From NCBI RefSeq assembly GCF_000350225.1, contig NW_005179363.1, positions 17,036-81,035 on the forward strand: 64,000 bases of DNA, read 5' to 3'. The notes beneath the pieces are model-generated. The model was given only the letters and a program-made list of their open reading frames with translations, was not told the origin of the DNA and did no database searches. The position numbers and the translations under genes were made by a program. Position 1 is the first letter of the stretch. Each line of letters opens with the position of its first letter. This DNA is from Chondrus crispus (taxonomy: Eukaryota > Rhodophyta > Florideophyceae > Gigartinales > Gigartinaceae). Below are positions 53,601 to 64,000 of this stretch, piece by piece.

Positions 53601-54672
53601 TGGGCTCACAGCCCTCTGCATAGAATTCGTGAGATATTCATAACGGCCAATGTTTGAGGGTTTTGGCAAGTTGTCAGCGTTCGTATGTGGTTGTTTGAGT
53701 GTTGTTGTAGACGTTGAAGACGTTAAAAATCCGCTTCAATGACCTGACCCTCATGGATCGTGAGGCTCACGCCCAAGTCTACGACTTTACCGAGAGTTGT
53801 TGGCCGTAAAGCATGCGGTCCGCAGACTGTCTTGTTCCTCTCACGACAAGATGACAGGGCAAAGGCTGCGGAAACATATCTGTTTTATCTTTTTACCATA
53901 GTATTCTATTTTCGATGTGGAGACAGGTAGAGCGGAAGAGGTCGAGTTTGATTTGATAGCGACCTGTGAGGCACACAGGATTTGTAAAGAAGGGCAAGGA
54001 GGTCGATGAGGGGCGAAAGCTAATGTTAGAATGAGCAAATCATTCATACTGTACGATGCGAATGCGGACTGGAAGCATGCGGTGAGGATGCGTGGGTGAA
54101 CAGTTCCCATGAAGGCTGAGTAGCTAGTGTTGAAGGCCCTTCTGTGCGTGTGTGGTTTACCGGGCATGAAGACAGAGGATTGGGGGGCGGGGTATGAGAG
54201 GAATGCTCTGATTACTGTATACCAAGATGCAGAGGTGGTATGATTCTATAGTACAGCATTGGGCTTGTTGCATGGAACAAGTTTGGATTCTGTTGATAGG
54301 AGGGGGGGTCACGCTGCGGTCGAATGGAAGCAGAGGTAGAGAAGGCATGCATTGAGTGGGTGGGAGAGAGGGAAAAAAGAAGCGGAGATACTGAAGCATA
54401 CAGCGGCGAATGGAGACTTTCGGGTGGGAGAAAGATCCAAGCTGGGAGGCCCAATCAAGACGCGGGATATGAGGGATGGAATGGAAAGAGTGTGAGGGGA
54501 GCGAGGTTGTAGGAAAGACGCGCGAACCTAGCGTCAGGATTGCTGTAGTAAAGAGCATTGGGCGCGGGACGGAGTGGGATTGGGCGAAGGGTTATTAGAG
54601 TGCGTTGAGGGGAACGGGGTGGGGTGGGGTGGAAGGGTTGTACAGTACTTGAAGTTGGAGGCGGATGAGGGA
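50646..54672. other. Long stretch without a recognised gene
   Basis: No domain-bearing frame is seen. Marks inside it are an A-run near 52128-52160 with a following palindrome (52178-52212), several TACAGTAC strings (near 50730, 51680, 52350, 53230 and 54640) and a (GGGGT)n tract near 54615-54635. Confidence 0.5.
52178..52212. repeat. Near-perfect palindrome after an A-rich tract
   Basis: GAGCGGCACAAT (52184-52195) and ATTGTGCCGCTC (52197-52208) are exact complements one base apart; the flanks extend the symmetry (GAGAG/CTCTC). It follows a 40-bp A-rich run broken by single C residues. A transposon foot or cruciform site is possible; nothing more can be said. Confidence 0.8.
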
Positions 54673-54772
54673 NNNNNNNNNNNNNNNNNNNNNNNNNNNN
54701 NNNNNNNNNNNNNNNNNNNNNNNNNNNNNNNNNNNNNNNNNNNNNNNNNNNNNNNNNNNNNNNNNNNNNNNN
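54673..54772. other. Assembly gap (100 N)
   Basis: Exactly 100 unknown bases, the conventional size for a gap of unknown length. The upstream region of the bHLH gene may be longer than shown. Confidence 1.
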
Positions 54773-54978
54773 TATCGCCAGCACTACGCCTGCATCTCCC
54801 CTTATATTTTTTTCTGTCTTAGGTCCCCACTCGCCAGCCTTCTATCCTCTCCTCTTTCCCGAAACGGTGAAGCTTCATCTTCACCGATCCCAGTCCATTC
54901 CATTCTACTTTTTTCTTCTTTCATTCCCCACACACTGGTCATACTCATGCAGGAGACCCAACTTCACCCTGCACTTTT

Positions 54979-56415
54979 ATGAATCCCTCCGCGCATGACA
55001 AGACCCTCGCAGACCATCATCCCAGACCCCAATTCGAACTATCCCCCCTCGACTCCCGCAGGCAGAACGACAACCCGCACAATTACCGCGACTCAAACTT
55101 CGACCCATACTTTCGAACCTCCCAGTCCCGCCCCACCAACCACCAGCCCACTTTGCAGAACAATCAAGCCCACATCCAAGCATCTACTACGCATCCTATG
55201 AAGAGCACAGTAATGCATCAACAGCAGCCCCACTCCGCCGCAATCGCATCAATGCAGTCCTATCCGCCTGGTTCCATGGGCTTCTCCAACATGCCGGACA
55301 CGCAACAGTCAGCTACCTCGTCTTACCCACCGCAGCCCAATGGTCATCGTCACCTGCCCAATACTATGTCACTGCATCAGCCCCAGCACAACCAGCATCA
55401 ACAACCCATTCCGCAGCACCCATCCCACTCGCAGCACCAGCCCCCACCACCGCCAAGGTCTGATGTTCAATCGAAGATGGCCCCGCCTCAGCACAACACC
55501 ATGCGCAGATTCCTGTCGCAACAGAGACCGAATCAGCAGCTCAGTGGAAAGCCCTCTGACCAAGTCACAAACGTCCAACAAAGCAATATGTTGCCTCACA
55601 TGCCGAAAGTGCAGCCATCACTGCACATGATGCCGCAACCTGGTCAACAAGTTCCGCCTCGCTTTCAGCAGCATAACTCGTCCCATATCCCGGGCCGTGT
55701 ATCGAAGGGAGAATCGATTCCAGCCGTTCCTCTTCCGATGCATCCAGATCCGGTCCAATCGTTTCAGCCCAATCAAGAAGTCAATGAAGGCGAGCGTGGC
55801 TTCACCTTCAGTCGCCATGGCCTGTTTGATGAGTTCTCTCATGAGGAGCATCCCAATCCGGTTGGATTGCACCCTTCTCATGCGTCTCAAGACACTGATC
55901 AGGGGAATACACTCGCGGGAGTGGACAGTATCACTGGTCATTTGGGAATGCCTGGCGTCGCTTCAATCTCGAACCTACCTATTCAAGGCATGGCACCGGG
56001 CCAGGCTGCCCCTCTGCATGGAGTTCCAGGCTTTGGGGGTCCCACAACTATGGGTAATGCAGCTATCAGTGGGGGAGCATCTGAGATTGCTGAAACGCTT
56101 GTACTTGATCGAAAGGGGAACCCGCATCAGCGAAGAGTCCGTCCTGTGGCCCGGATGAGAAATCAACAGATGTCTGAATCTCAAAGAAAGCAGCGGCACA
56201 ATGAACACACACGTGCGAGCCGTTCGCGAATTGATAAGGGACTTGAGCGCCTGAAAAAGACGCTTCGGAAGGTCAAGCCGCAGCTGAAAGTGACAAAGAA
56301 AGCTGACGTTTTGCAAGAAGCTGTGAAAATGATTAAAGAAGGGTACAGGCTGCCTCCCACTGAATCTGATGATGAACGCGATGAACCACCACAAGAGTCC
56401 TCGTTATCGGTATAG
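54979..56415 (+). CDS. bHLH-type transcription regulator with long Gln/Pro/His-rich N-terminus
   Basis: Probable nuclear DNA-binding protein, 478 aa, without introns, starting at the ATG at 54979; I found no in-frame ATG between it and the gap. Residues 1-340 are low complexity, rich in Gln, Pro, His and Ser, as in activation domains. The bHLH is C-terminal, about residues 400-455. Its basic region is RKQRHNEHTRASRSRID; helix 1 is GLERLKKTLRKV; the loop is QLKV; helix 2 is KKADVLQEAVKMIKEGY. His5, Arg10 and Arg13 of the classical pattern are kept, but the position of Glu9 is Thr, which may change or weaken E-box recognition. A short acidic tail follows. No leucine zipper or PAS domain. It is the only clear host gene here. 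Confidence 0.88.
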   Translation: MNPSAHDKTLADHHPRPQFELSPLDSRRQNDNPHNYRDSNFDPYFRTSQSRPTNHQPTLQNNQAHIQASTTHPMKSTVMHQQQPHSAAIASMQSYPPGSMGFSNMPDTQQSATSSYPPQPNGHRHLPNTMSLHQPQHNQHQQPIPQHPSHSQHQPPPPPRSDVQSKMAPPQHNTMRRFLSQQRPNQQLSGKPSDQVTNVQQSNMLPHMPKVQPSLHMMPQPGQQVPPRFQQHNSSHIPGRVSKGESIPAVPLPMHPDPVQSFQPNQEVNEGERGFTFSRHGLFDEFSHEEHPNPVGLHPSHASQDTDQGNTLAGVDSITGHLGMPGVASISNLPIQGMAPGQAAPLHGVPGFGGPTTMGNAAISGGASEIAETLVLDRKGNPHQRRVRPVARMRNQQMSESQRKQRHNEHTRASRSRIDKGLERLKKTLRKVKPQLKVTKKADVLQEAVKMIKEGYRLPPTESDDERDEPPQESSLSV

Positions 56416-58816
56416 CACGGGCTTGGCATGTGCGTGTAAGGAATTCAAAAGGGAATTCAGCAGAGAAATTGTGATGAGAATGACGTGAGCGGCATTTTTC
56501 TTTTTTTGTTCTCTAAATTCTACATAGTGTAGTTATGTTATGTTTTCATGATAATGGTTTTTGCTGATGTAAATCACGAGTTTGATACGTTTGATGAAAC
56601 TGGTTCATGCATTATTTCCTGCGATGTTACTGCGCTGTGCAAGCTATATAGTATAACCCATGCATGATGGTGTTCGGGTGACATATTTCGGAAGGAATTA
56701 ATCGTGGCGTTTGAAAAGAAGGATGTCAGGAAGGTGGCGCTGCAGGAAGAGAGGACTTGCTTGTTAAATGGACTACGTGTTTCGGCCAATGTCGTTATTT
56801 CTACAGTGCGTCCTACGAGGCTCGTGAGAGTGATGAGACATGGTCATTCGAAACAGGTCTCCCGGGCAACGTCAAAGTCTTGATGGGAGGGCATGTAATG
56901 ATTAAAGGGTGTATCAACCTGTCTTCAAACACGAGAAGGTCGTGAGTCTGTCGAGGGCTGAACCCCGCGAACAGAAAGAATTCTAAGATACAGTCGCTAG
57001 ATGGTACGGGCGTCGGGAAGAATGCAAGTGATTGTATATGTCAATAATAATCCGATTCTCTCGACTCGCACGACCGATTCCAGAAAATGAACCTGGAGCG
57101 TACACGGACAATAGTCGATAAAAGTGACAAAAAGACAGACAGTCTGTCAGAAAATCGTCAGATTTGGGGTCTCCGGACTGGTACAACATGGTCACAACGG
57201 CCTCATGTAAACATACGGGAGATAGATCAAAAGGGCAAACTCATGTAGTCCTCTCTGGCGCGAGGCACAGGTTCCAATGCACCGCAGTCGAGACGGGTTG
57301 TACGATGTCTGTACTTTGGGCGCACGCGGTGGCACGTTCCACAGGGTGTGCCTGCACCTACTGTCCCAGGCATCCATTCTAACGAGACCACAAATTGAAA
57401 TGAGGTATGGTGCGCATGAGTGAGACATGTCTAATTTTTGCGGACAACCTAACCAGCCTTCATTTCATCAAGAGGCGAAAGGAAGTCGATATGTTCAATT
57501 GCGGCGACCGCATACGTCTACCCGCATTAGCTGGCCCCAGACGTGAAACACTAGAGAACTGGGCACAGTAGCATCGGTGTGAATTGATTTACCGTAGGCG
57601 ATTGATGTAATAGTATTACGATGGCAATTATGGTTAGCAATGACCAGACCGCGCAGTGTATGGGCTGAAGATCAAGGCCCAGTATCTGTATCACAACTTG
57701 ATCCATGAGCTTCCATGTGCACTGATATATGAAGCGAGGCTTCATGTCACGAAGGCCATGGCAATTATGAGCTACCATACAGTACATGACCGATGCGTGG
57801 GAGTTGTTCAATGTGTGTTTGAGCGATGACAATTCATCCAGGGGCGGGTCTTGTAAGAAGCGGGAAGAGACTCATAGACGGCGTGGCATCAGTGATCACG
57901 GAGTGACTTTCTACGTAGTTCCCAGGGCAGTAGCATGATTTAATTCTCGCGAAAGCGTTACTTGAGACCCAATCATGTCTCGAATGACATGTTCGCGTCA
58001 AATCACATCACTCCACGCATGGACCATCATGTTAACGACAAACGGAGTCATCTCGTCCAGGCTTGTCTTCTAGGTCTTTTCGAAGTCCCCTGTTTCTTTC
58101 AAAACAAGCGAGAATGTTTCACAGCACGGTGTACACTACACGCAGGATGACCAAAAAGCGAGGACAAAACAGAGTCGTAGAAACGGCATGCGCGGCTCTC
58201 CATCCGTGATTCCTTCTCGGTGAACACAACACTGAGCGCAGATGTGCGAGTGACGCGTTCCATTCGCCATTGAAGTCCCTCGCCCAATTTGTTTTGTATC
58301 AAATCAGAACTGTTCATTCATCTTCTCTTCATCATCAACTGCTCCGTAACTCTTTGAAATTTTTGCACAAAGTGGGTACAGTCGAAAAGCATGCTCATGG
58401 CCATTGAATTGATATTATCTCATTGGAAAGCATGTCAGTGGTCAGCACGTTTTGAAGGCGCTCTCAGTCATTGACGTCGCAGCCGACTTTTGGGCCAACA
58501 CTTGAATTCTACACAAGCGATTGGGAAAAAGAGTGTGGTCTGCATGTTCCCTGGCGTCCACAGCATTCTTGTTGAGGGAAAGACTTGGGAGGGAGCCACT
58601 AGGCACTTGTTCACCACGTTGTTACTCCTGTCAGTGACGTACAAGTACTGAAGGTTTGATACGCCGGACCTCTTGTGCAATATGCTTCTCTCTCGAGAAC
58701 ATCATGATGGACGTCGCCCCCTTCATACCTTCGAATACACTGTAATGCTCATGTCACATTATTCCCTTGAAAAAAAACGTGTCCAGCCCAGGATGAAACG
58801 TGTACACCGATCTCTT
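56416..58816. other. Intergenic, no gene recognised
   Basis: T-rich sequence directly after the bHLH gene (56495-56515) may contain its 3' untranslated region. Beyond that only short frames without signatures are seen. Confidence 0.5.
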
Positions 58817-59024
58817 GCACGAAAATTGCATAAATACATCCCCCCAATCTCGAATAAAAGCATTTTCGACACTGTTTCCTTATGCCACCGGGGCATCAGC
58901 CCTCGAGGGCGCGCGCGGGAATCCAAATCCAAAGCCCCGTTTTGAAAAGCAAAAAAAGGTTTGGAGCTATGCGACAATATCCGGACGAAATTCGCATATG
59001 ACCGCGAAAAACCAAAAGGTACAG
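58817..59024 (+). repeat. Left TIR of the Tc1/mariner element
   Basis: 208 bp, complement of 60172-60378 with scattered mismatches. Confidence 0.82.
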
Positions 59025-59147
59025 AAACGTTCATCGACAAATCTTGGCGGCAAACAGAAAGAACGGAGAACGCATTGCCTACGGTAGTTACATATTTAAA
59101 CAGAGAAACATTTTAATAGCAGTAGAGGTATGGTATCATCTTCAAAG

Positions 59148-60145
59148 ATGCCTCGCGGTAAGCTGTTATCAGGCTTCGAGAAAGGTCAAATTGTGGCTAT
59201 GAAAAGGGAATGCATGAGCATTCGGGAGATCGCTCGAACACTCGGCAGGTCTCCCGGTGAGGCATAAAACTTTTGCAAGCCCCCAAAGCGGGTTGACGCA
59301 CAGAAAAGCACGCGCATCGCATCAAAAAGCAGCAAAAAGCAGACAAGACTGTTGCTTCTCGAGGCAAGCAAAGGTGAAAAATCATGCAAGGAACTGAAGC
59401 TGTGCCTTGATTTTGGGATTGGTGTTCGTCGCATTCAGCAGATCTTACGCATAGCACCTCACCTCAAATATAGAAATCTGCTGACTCGTCCACAGATGCT
59501 GGAAAGGCACAAGGTTGCCAGGTTGGAGTGGAGCAAGAAAATACTGCAGAAAGGGAGTTCGTATTGGCGCCAGGTTGTTTTCTCAGATGAGAAAAATTCA
59601 ACCTAGATGACTCGGACGGCCTGGCTTCATATTGTCACGATTTACGGCGAGAGGAGAAGGTTTTCTCCATCAAGCACCAAGGAAGAGCATCATTGATGCT
59701 TGGGAGTGCGATCTCAGTTCACGGTACGTCTCATTTGGTTCGTGTTGAAAGTACAAAGGACTCTACGCAGTACTGCAGTGTCATGGAGGAGGACCCGCTG
59801 CCGTTTGGCGCTGATAATTTGGGAGAACAATGGACTTTTCAGCAAGACGGTGCCTCTTTCCATCGCTCTAACTACACAAAGCCTGGATTGATTCAAAGAA
59901 CGTCAATTTTATTGGATTGGCCAGCCAAGGCCCCAGACCTGAACATCATTGAGAACGTTTGGGGTCTGCTAGCTCTGCGTTTGTATGCTCATGGGCGCCA
60001 ATTTGACAATTTAGAGGACTCTGCTGATTGCATTATAGATTGTTGGTGTTCTATCACAGAACCATGCCTAGGAAAGCTTTACGATTCAATTCCACGTCGC
60101 CTTGTAGAGGTATTGGAGAAAAAGGGCGGTCCGACAAGATACTAG
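59148..60145 (+). pseudogene. Tc1-family transposase pseudogene (DD34E)
   Basis: Starts with ATG at 59148. The N-terminal HTH reads GKLLSGFEKGQIVAMK and SIREIARTLGRSPGEA and ends in TAA at about 59265. The frame is later picked up at 59352-59606 (RHKVARLEWSKKIL, then VVFSDEKNST with the first Asp) and, after a second stop and shift, at 59693-60145. There, FQQDGASFH carries the second Asp and DLNIIENVWG the Glu, with 34 residues between: DD34E. The final part ends in TAG at 60143-60145. At least two stops and one shift make it inactive. Confidence 0.87.
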
Positions 60146-60171
60146 TTGGCCACAGTAAAACTGTCAAGGTA

Positions 60172-60378
60172 CTGTACCTTTTGGTCTTTCGCGGTCATAT
60201 ACGAATTTCGTCTGGATATTGCCGCACAACGGCAATTGATTTTATGCTTTTCACAAACCGGCTTCCGATTCGGGTTCCCGCGCGCGCCCTCGAAGGGTCA
60301 TGCCCTAGTGGTGCCACGAAACAGTGTCGAAAATGCTTTTATCTGAGATTCGGGGGTGTATTTATGCAATTTTCGTGC
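60172..60378 (-). repeat. Right TIR of the Tc1/mariner element
   Basis: 207 bp, complement of 58817-59024. It ends with GCAATTTTCGTGC at 60378. Confidence 0.82.
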
Positions 60379-61275
60379 ACCGTACCTGGCACTTTTGCAG
60401 TCTTGTAAATTTGAATAACATAGGCTTTTGCATGTCGGTCAGCATTGATTTGTCGAAGTAGCAAGACCTAATTAGTGCTTGTCATTTCTATGTTGGCGAT
60501 AGCACTGAGATACAGCATTATTGAAGTGTAACAGTCTAGGGCAGACGCGAAGGATGCATCTTATGATACGGTGTACTGTGGAGACCGGATCAAATTGTTG
60601 GTGCTTTTCTGGATCCAATAAGGCACATTTGCTCGCAATCAGACAATCAAGCTGGCGATCTGCCGATGTGCTGAAGTGTATCTTAGGTAGACTAGACACA
60701 CAGGACTAGAGATTGACATCTGGATTCATTGCCTTTACCTCTGCTAGTGTCTAGGGTCTACACTACTTGGTGTGTAAGTAGCGACTAGTCTGCGAACTGA
60801 AAATACAAGAACACCTCAACCTCAAAAAGATTCTTCTTCGCCTACGACTTTTGTCATGATTGGCTTCTTTACTTATACAGAATCACTATGTCGTTTTGTA
60901 TACAATCCCGCATTTTTAGAGCGAAGGACAAGTGTAGTACAGGCAAGGTCAAATGGCATCATGCCTGACAGTTGAAATACATTTCGGCGACAGCTTCGCG
61001 GGAGTTGCATCGCATCTAGCCGCCGCAAAGATATATCAGCCTCCCGCTATTCTTAACCAAAACAATAATTTAAATTAGAAAAGTACTTCTTATTGAATTA
61101 TTTTCCTGTAACGTTGTGGAAACGCGCATTGCGCATGCAGTAACGTGCTGCCAGGAGAGCGTTTGCCCAATCAAGCTACGATCAAAATGACATGTCGTTT
61201 GGGTTCGGTCGCCCATAAGTAGCCGTTTTGACACAATTCCTAACCACGGCACACGATAGAAAGCTGTATTCTTAC
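60379..61275. other. No gene recognised
   Basis: Nothing specific is seen. Confidence 0.4.
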
Positions 61276-61710
61276 TTAATTCTGCGGTAGTATCACGGGT
61301 ATCCGCAGTGCACGATGACTAGCAGTCAACCTCCGTTGTCCGCGTGAGGTCACCAACCTCCTCGACCTCTCACCCCGCAACGCCAACCAGGATGCATTCG
61401 AAACACGAGCTTGTTGAGCATCCTGACGAACAAGCACGAGCTCATTCGCCTCGATCTCACGTTCTAACCGACGCTGTGCCGCAGAAGCTTCACGAGCCTC
61501 CTTCTCGGCAGCTGATGCGGCCCTAGCTACTGCCCTCGCTTCCAAATGATCCAACACGTGCTGACTAGTTCGTGAAGCACCAGCCTTGGTGTTTAGTGTA
61601 CCGTTTTCGGCAATAGCCCCATCCGAACGCAATAGATTACGGGTTCGGGTGAAGTTCTCTGTCAAATCCGCAAAGCTTTTAAAAGCGGTATGAAAAGAGG
61701 GAGTCTTCAA
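61276..61710 (-). CDS. Small coiled-coil ORF (hypothetical)
   Basis: A minus-strand frame of 144 codons with ATG at 61710. Residues about 55-100 form a charged, Ala/Glu/Arg-rich helix (ARAASAAEKEAREASAAQ, RRLEREIEANELVLVRQD), probably coiled coil. The N-terminus (FKSFADLTENFTRTRNLL) and C-terminus are unremarkable. The helix recalls the tail of transposon-encoded Myb/SANT-like proteins, so it may be a fragment of such a gene; no Myb region is seen beside it. Confidence 0.35.
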   Translation of the reverse strand: MKTPSFHTAFKSFADLTENFTRTRNLLRSDGAIAENGTLNTKAGASRTSQHVLDHLEARAVARAASAAEKEAREASAAQRRLEREIEANELVLVRQDAQQARVSNASWLALRGERSRRLVTSRGQRRLTASHRALRIPVILPQN

Positions 61711-62266
61711 TATTGGTTATATCTGCAAGCTTGATAACCTCGGGAACAAGACGTTTTCGCTTAGGACACTACAAACCACAGCTCAAGAAGCCATTCGCAA
61801 TATTACTGTAACTGAGAGCTCTCTTGTATGCATTGTGCACCATTTCGCGCAGTGTATACACATCATTTCATCCCCGCACCAGCAGTAGTCAACACGCGTT
61901 CGTTCAAGGTATTTCGTAAGTATGTCTTAAACGGGGAGAATATGGAATTGTCGAACACTTGAGTGCGATGACTGGTATGTGAGGATACTCTGATATATAT
62001 GACCATCAAATACAGACGTCCGGTGTTTGTGTTTACTGACTCGACATCTGAGCCATGTAGGTGCGTGCAGCTACTCAATTTTTTCGGGGGTTCGTGTTCG
62101 TATTCCGACCTTTGCTAGTCGAAGCCAACCCGGCACTTCGGTACTTTCAAAGGGAGGGTGCAGGGTAAAAAACTTTAAAACTCAGTGACGTAGAAGATAA
62201 CGTAGCGAGGTGCGGGAAGGTGTCACAGCAGCTCCACGGTCATATTTAATAGGTGGGCATGTACAC
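61711..62266. other. No gene recognised
   Basis: Nothing is seen between the small ORF and the copia remnant. A short AT-rich stretch follows the copia 3' end. Confidence 0.4.
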
Positions 62267-63995
62267 CTAGGGATTCACACTACAAGGACTCTCTTTTCGA
62301 GCGACGTTATCCCGTAAAATCCATTGAACGATGGGCGTATTGTCAAATTTTGTTGCCATAAAATCGTTAAGGGCCTTGTTTGCGGATGCTTTTGTGAATG
62401 CATTTGCCATATTGGTATTCCCTCGGACTAGGCCGACTTGAGAGATTTCGAGAGAATGGTATGCTTCCCTGACAGCAGCCACATCGATCATTAGACGCCT
62501 TTCCGTTGTACTTGAGCTTTTGGTGATTACATCGAAAAGCTGTTTGGAGTCTGTGAACATTTTGAGTGATATTTTCGTCACAAACAAGACTTGCAAGTCA
62601 TGACGAATCACATACGCAGCATCAAATTCGTCACCAAATGCATAAACTTCTGCTCCTAGTATCGATCTACCCACAAGTTTCGATTTTCTGCTTGAGTATT
62701 CGAGGATATGGGCTTCATTATCTTTGTCACATAGCAGAATAATGAACCCCATCTGAGACGTGAAGTCCCGATTGGTGCCGAAAGATACGTCCACATACAC
62801 TCGTATGTGCAGTGACGCTTCGTGCAGTATACCGAAACCTAGACTTTTCTTAGCAAATTCGATGGCCTTATTGAGAGATCGAACATCGTTAATATCAATT
62901 TTTGTTTCTGTGACTTGTGCAGACTGATTGACTTTAAGTAAATGCCTGGTCTAGAGTGTGTGACCCATGCCAAGGCAGCTCTGCAGCTTCGAAATAGAGC
63001 AAATGAAGCGTCTTCGGGTATCGGGGCCATCTTAGAAACGTACTCAAATTGTTGAATGTCGATGGTACCAGCTTCTGATCTTGAAATGTTCCTGCCAAAG
63101 AAATCAAGGATTTTCCATGTTCTCGGTTTGGATTCAAAGTCTCGACTCAATTGACTAGTAACGGATGCGAAGGCCCCATCACCAGTCCCTAAAGTGTCAT
63201 CAACATACACTGCGAACATACCAAAGGCACCGCGTTTTTGTCTGCTATGCATACGGAAGGGTCCCCTTGAAGAGGGAGAAAGCCAAGTTTCTCTTTTATG
63301 TACCGGAGCCAATAGTCTCCACTATCGCAAAGTCCGTAAAGAGGGCGAAGAAGCTTCAGTAACTTATCCTTGGTAATGCTGAAGAAAGGCACGTCATCTT
63401 GCTTTGGTCTAACGTATATTTCTCGGCTCAGCTTTTCATCACTTTGTCAGTAGGCTTGAATTACTTCATCACTAAAAATCATGAACCCCTTGACTGCAGC
63501 TAACGATACCAGCATACGAATTGAACGCTGTTGCATGGTTGGGAGATTATGGACTACAAATGCCTTTTCCGCATCCTTGTGCCCCTGAACGACATAGCGC
63601 GCTTTTGGCTTCTCGTCAGATGTTTCTGATCCCTTCAATTTTAGAACAAAACAACGGCCAAGTACATTTGCGTGCTTCGGTACACCATTGATGTGAAGAG
63701 CCTGAAACGTTTTTCGACTCAGCAGTCCGCATATTTCTCTTTCTTTGGCAGTGCGGAACATTTCGCTTTGGGCCCTGGGGTCGTGATTGTCTACAACCTC
63801 AGTCTAGAGAATCTCTGTGCTTGAAGTACCAAATGGAGAGGGTTCCATTTCGCTTCCATTGTGTCCGTCCATGATCCTACGAAGATCTTGGATGATATCC
63901 GCTCGGTCAGTGGTTTCTACACCGCTTTCATTGGCAGGGGATGGAACCACATCTTCTGCAGTAGAGTTCCCTCTTTCTCCATAATACGTCTTCAC
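62267..63995 (-). pseudogene. Ty1/copia Pol pseudogene (RT and RNase H)
   Basis: Minus-strand remnant of a copia-type Pol, entering from the right window edge. From 63995 to 63804 comes an acidic linker. From 63761 the RT begins (KARYVVQGHKDAEKAF, then FSDEVIQAY), followed by KLLRPLYGLCDSGDYW (63189-63392) and VYVDDTLGTGD with the catalytic YVDD near 63200. The RNase H (62267-62800) has VDVSFGTNRDFTSQMGF, SILGAEVYAFGDEFDAAY, MFTDSKQLFDVI and TTERRLMIDVAAVREAY. At least four frameshifts or stops separate these parts. The integrase and gag would lie beyond the window. No LTR was found near 62266. Confidence 0.87.
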
Positions 63996-64000
63996 TTTGG

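Larger units (their letters stand above)
58817..60378 (+). mobile_element. Tc1/mariner element with ~208-bp terminal inverted repeats
   Basis: The inner part holds a Tc1-type transposase pseudogene. The arms 58817-59024 and 60172-60378 are inverted complements at about 80-85% by eye, sharing GCACGAAAATTGCATAAATAC, GCATTTTCGACACTGTTTC, GAGGGCGCGCGCGGGAA, CAATATCC.GACGAAATTCG and CCAAAAGGTACAG. The true outer ends and the TA duplication could not be placed, so the element may extend a few tens of bases further on each side. Confidence 0.82.

Noticed and set aside
54161-54660. CT-rich minus-strand frames beside the gap
   Set aside because: Composition-driven; broken by the N gap and without motifs.
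1-64000. CRISPR arrays, bacterial operons, rRNA and tRNA genes
   Set aside because: No regularly spaced identical repeats with unique spacers, no operon structure, no rRNA segment, and no sequence that I could fold into a convincing tRNA.

Overview
This window is eukaryotic, repeat-dominated nuclear DNA. It holds one convincing host gene, an intronless bHLH-type regulator at 54979-56415. The rest is mostly transposable elements: chromodomain-bearing Ty3/gypsy, Ty1/copia, pogo-like, Tc1/mariner and PIF/Harbinger. Compact intronless coding, mixed GC-rich and AT-richer stretches, a sulfotransferase-like pseudogene and a 100-N scaffold gap would fit a multicellular red alga of the Chondrus type. 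That assignment is inference and the sequence does not prove it.

Left third (1-36.9 kb): a nest of gypsy elements, all on the + strand. The oldest layer (TE0) is a badly decayed gypsy. Its Gag and protease lie at 1-1466, and its protease end, reverse transcriptase, RNase H and integrase lie at 15450-18920. A better preserved gypsy (TE1, 1467-15449) sits inside the TE0 protease, flanked by the 5-bp duplication GTCAA. TE1 has two 727-bp LTRs, a primer-binding site, gag, a textbook -1 frameshift signal, pol, a chromodomain, a long antisense ORF between pol and the 3' LTR, and a polypurine tract. Its 3' LTR is itself split by a 2148-bp pogo-type DNA transposon (12804-14951) with perfect 23-bp terminal inverted repeats, a TA duplication and an open transposase. 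A second, more decayed gypsy of another family (TE2, about 21.4-35.0 kb) follows. It begins with a head-to-head junction to an inverted LTR (20140-21187). It carries a chromodomain pol, a dead sulfotransferase-like gene, and an antisense ORF homologous to that of TE1. An LTR ending at 36878 may be the far end of TE0.

Middle (36.9-54.7 kb): two solo LTRs with perfect 5-bp target duplications (37341-37906 and 44049-44640), remnants of pogo/CENP-B-like transposases, a Gag-like zinc-knuckle fragment, a two-gene Harbinger remnant (Myb/SANT-like plus DDE nuclease), several minisatellites, and long stretches in which I see no gene.

Right (54.8-64 kb): the bHLH gene, a Tc1/mariner (DD34E) pseudogene with about 208-bp terminal inverted repeats, a small coiled-coil ORF, and a minus-strand copia Pol remnant running off the window edge.

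The observations most worth following are the antisense protein conserved between two divergent gypsy families, the -1 frameshift module in TE1, the sulfotransferase-like pseudogene inside TE2, the same-length replacement of the reverse-transcriptase catalytic block in TE2, and a PCNA-binding-like motif at the C-terminus of the pogo transposase.
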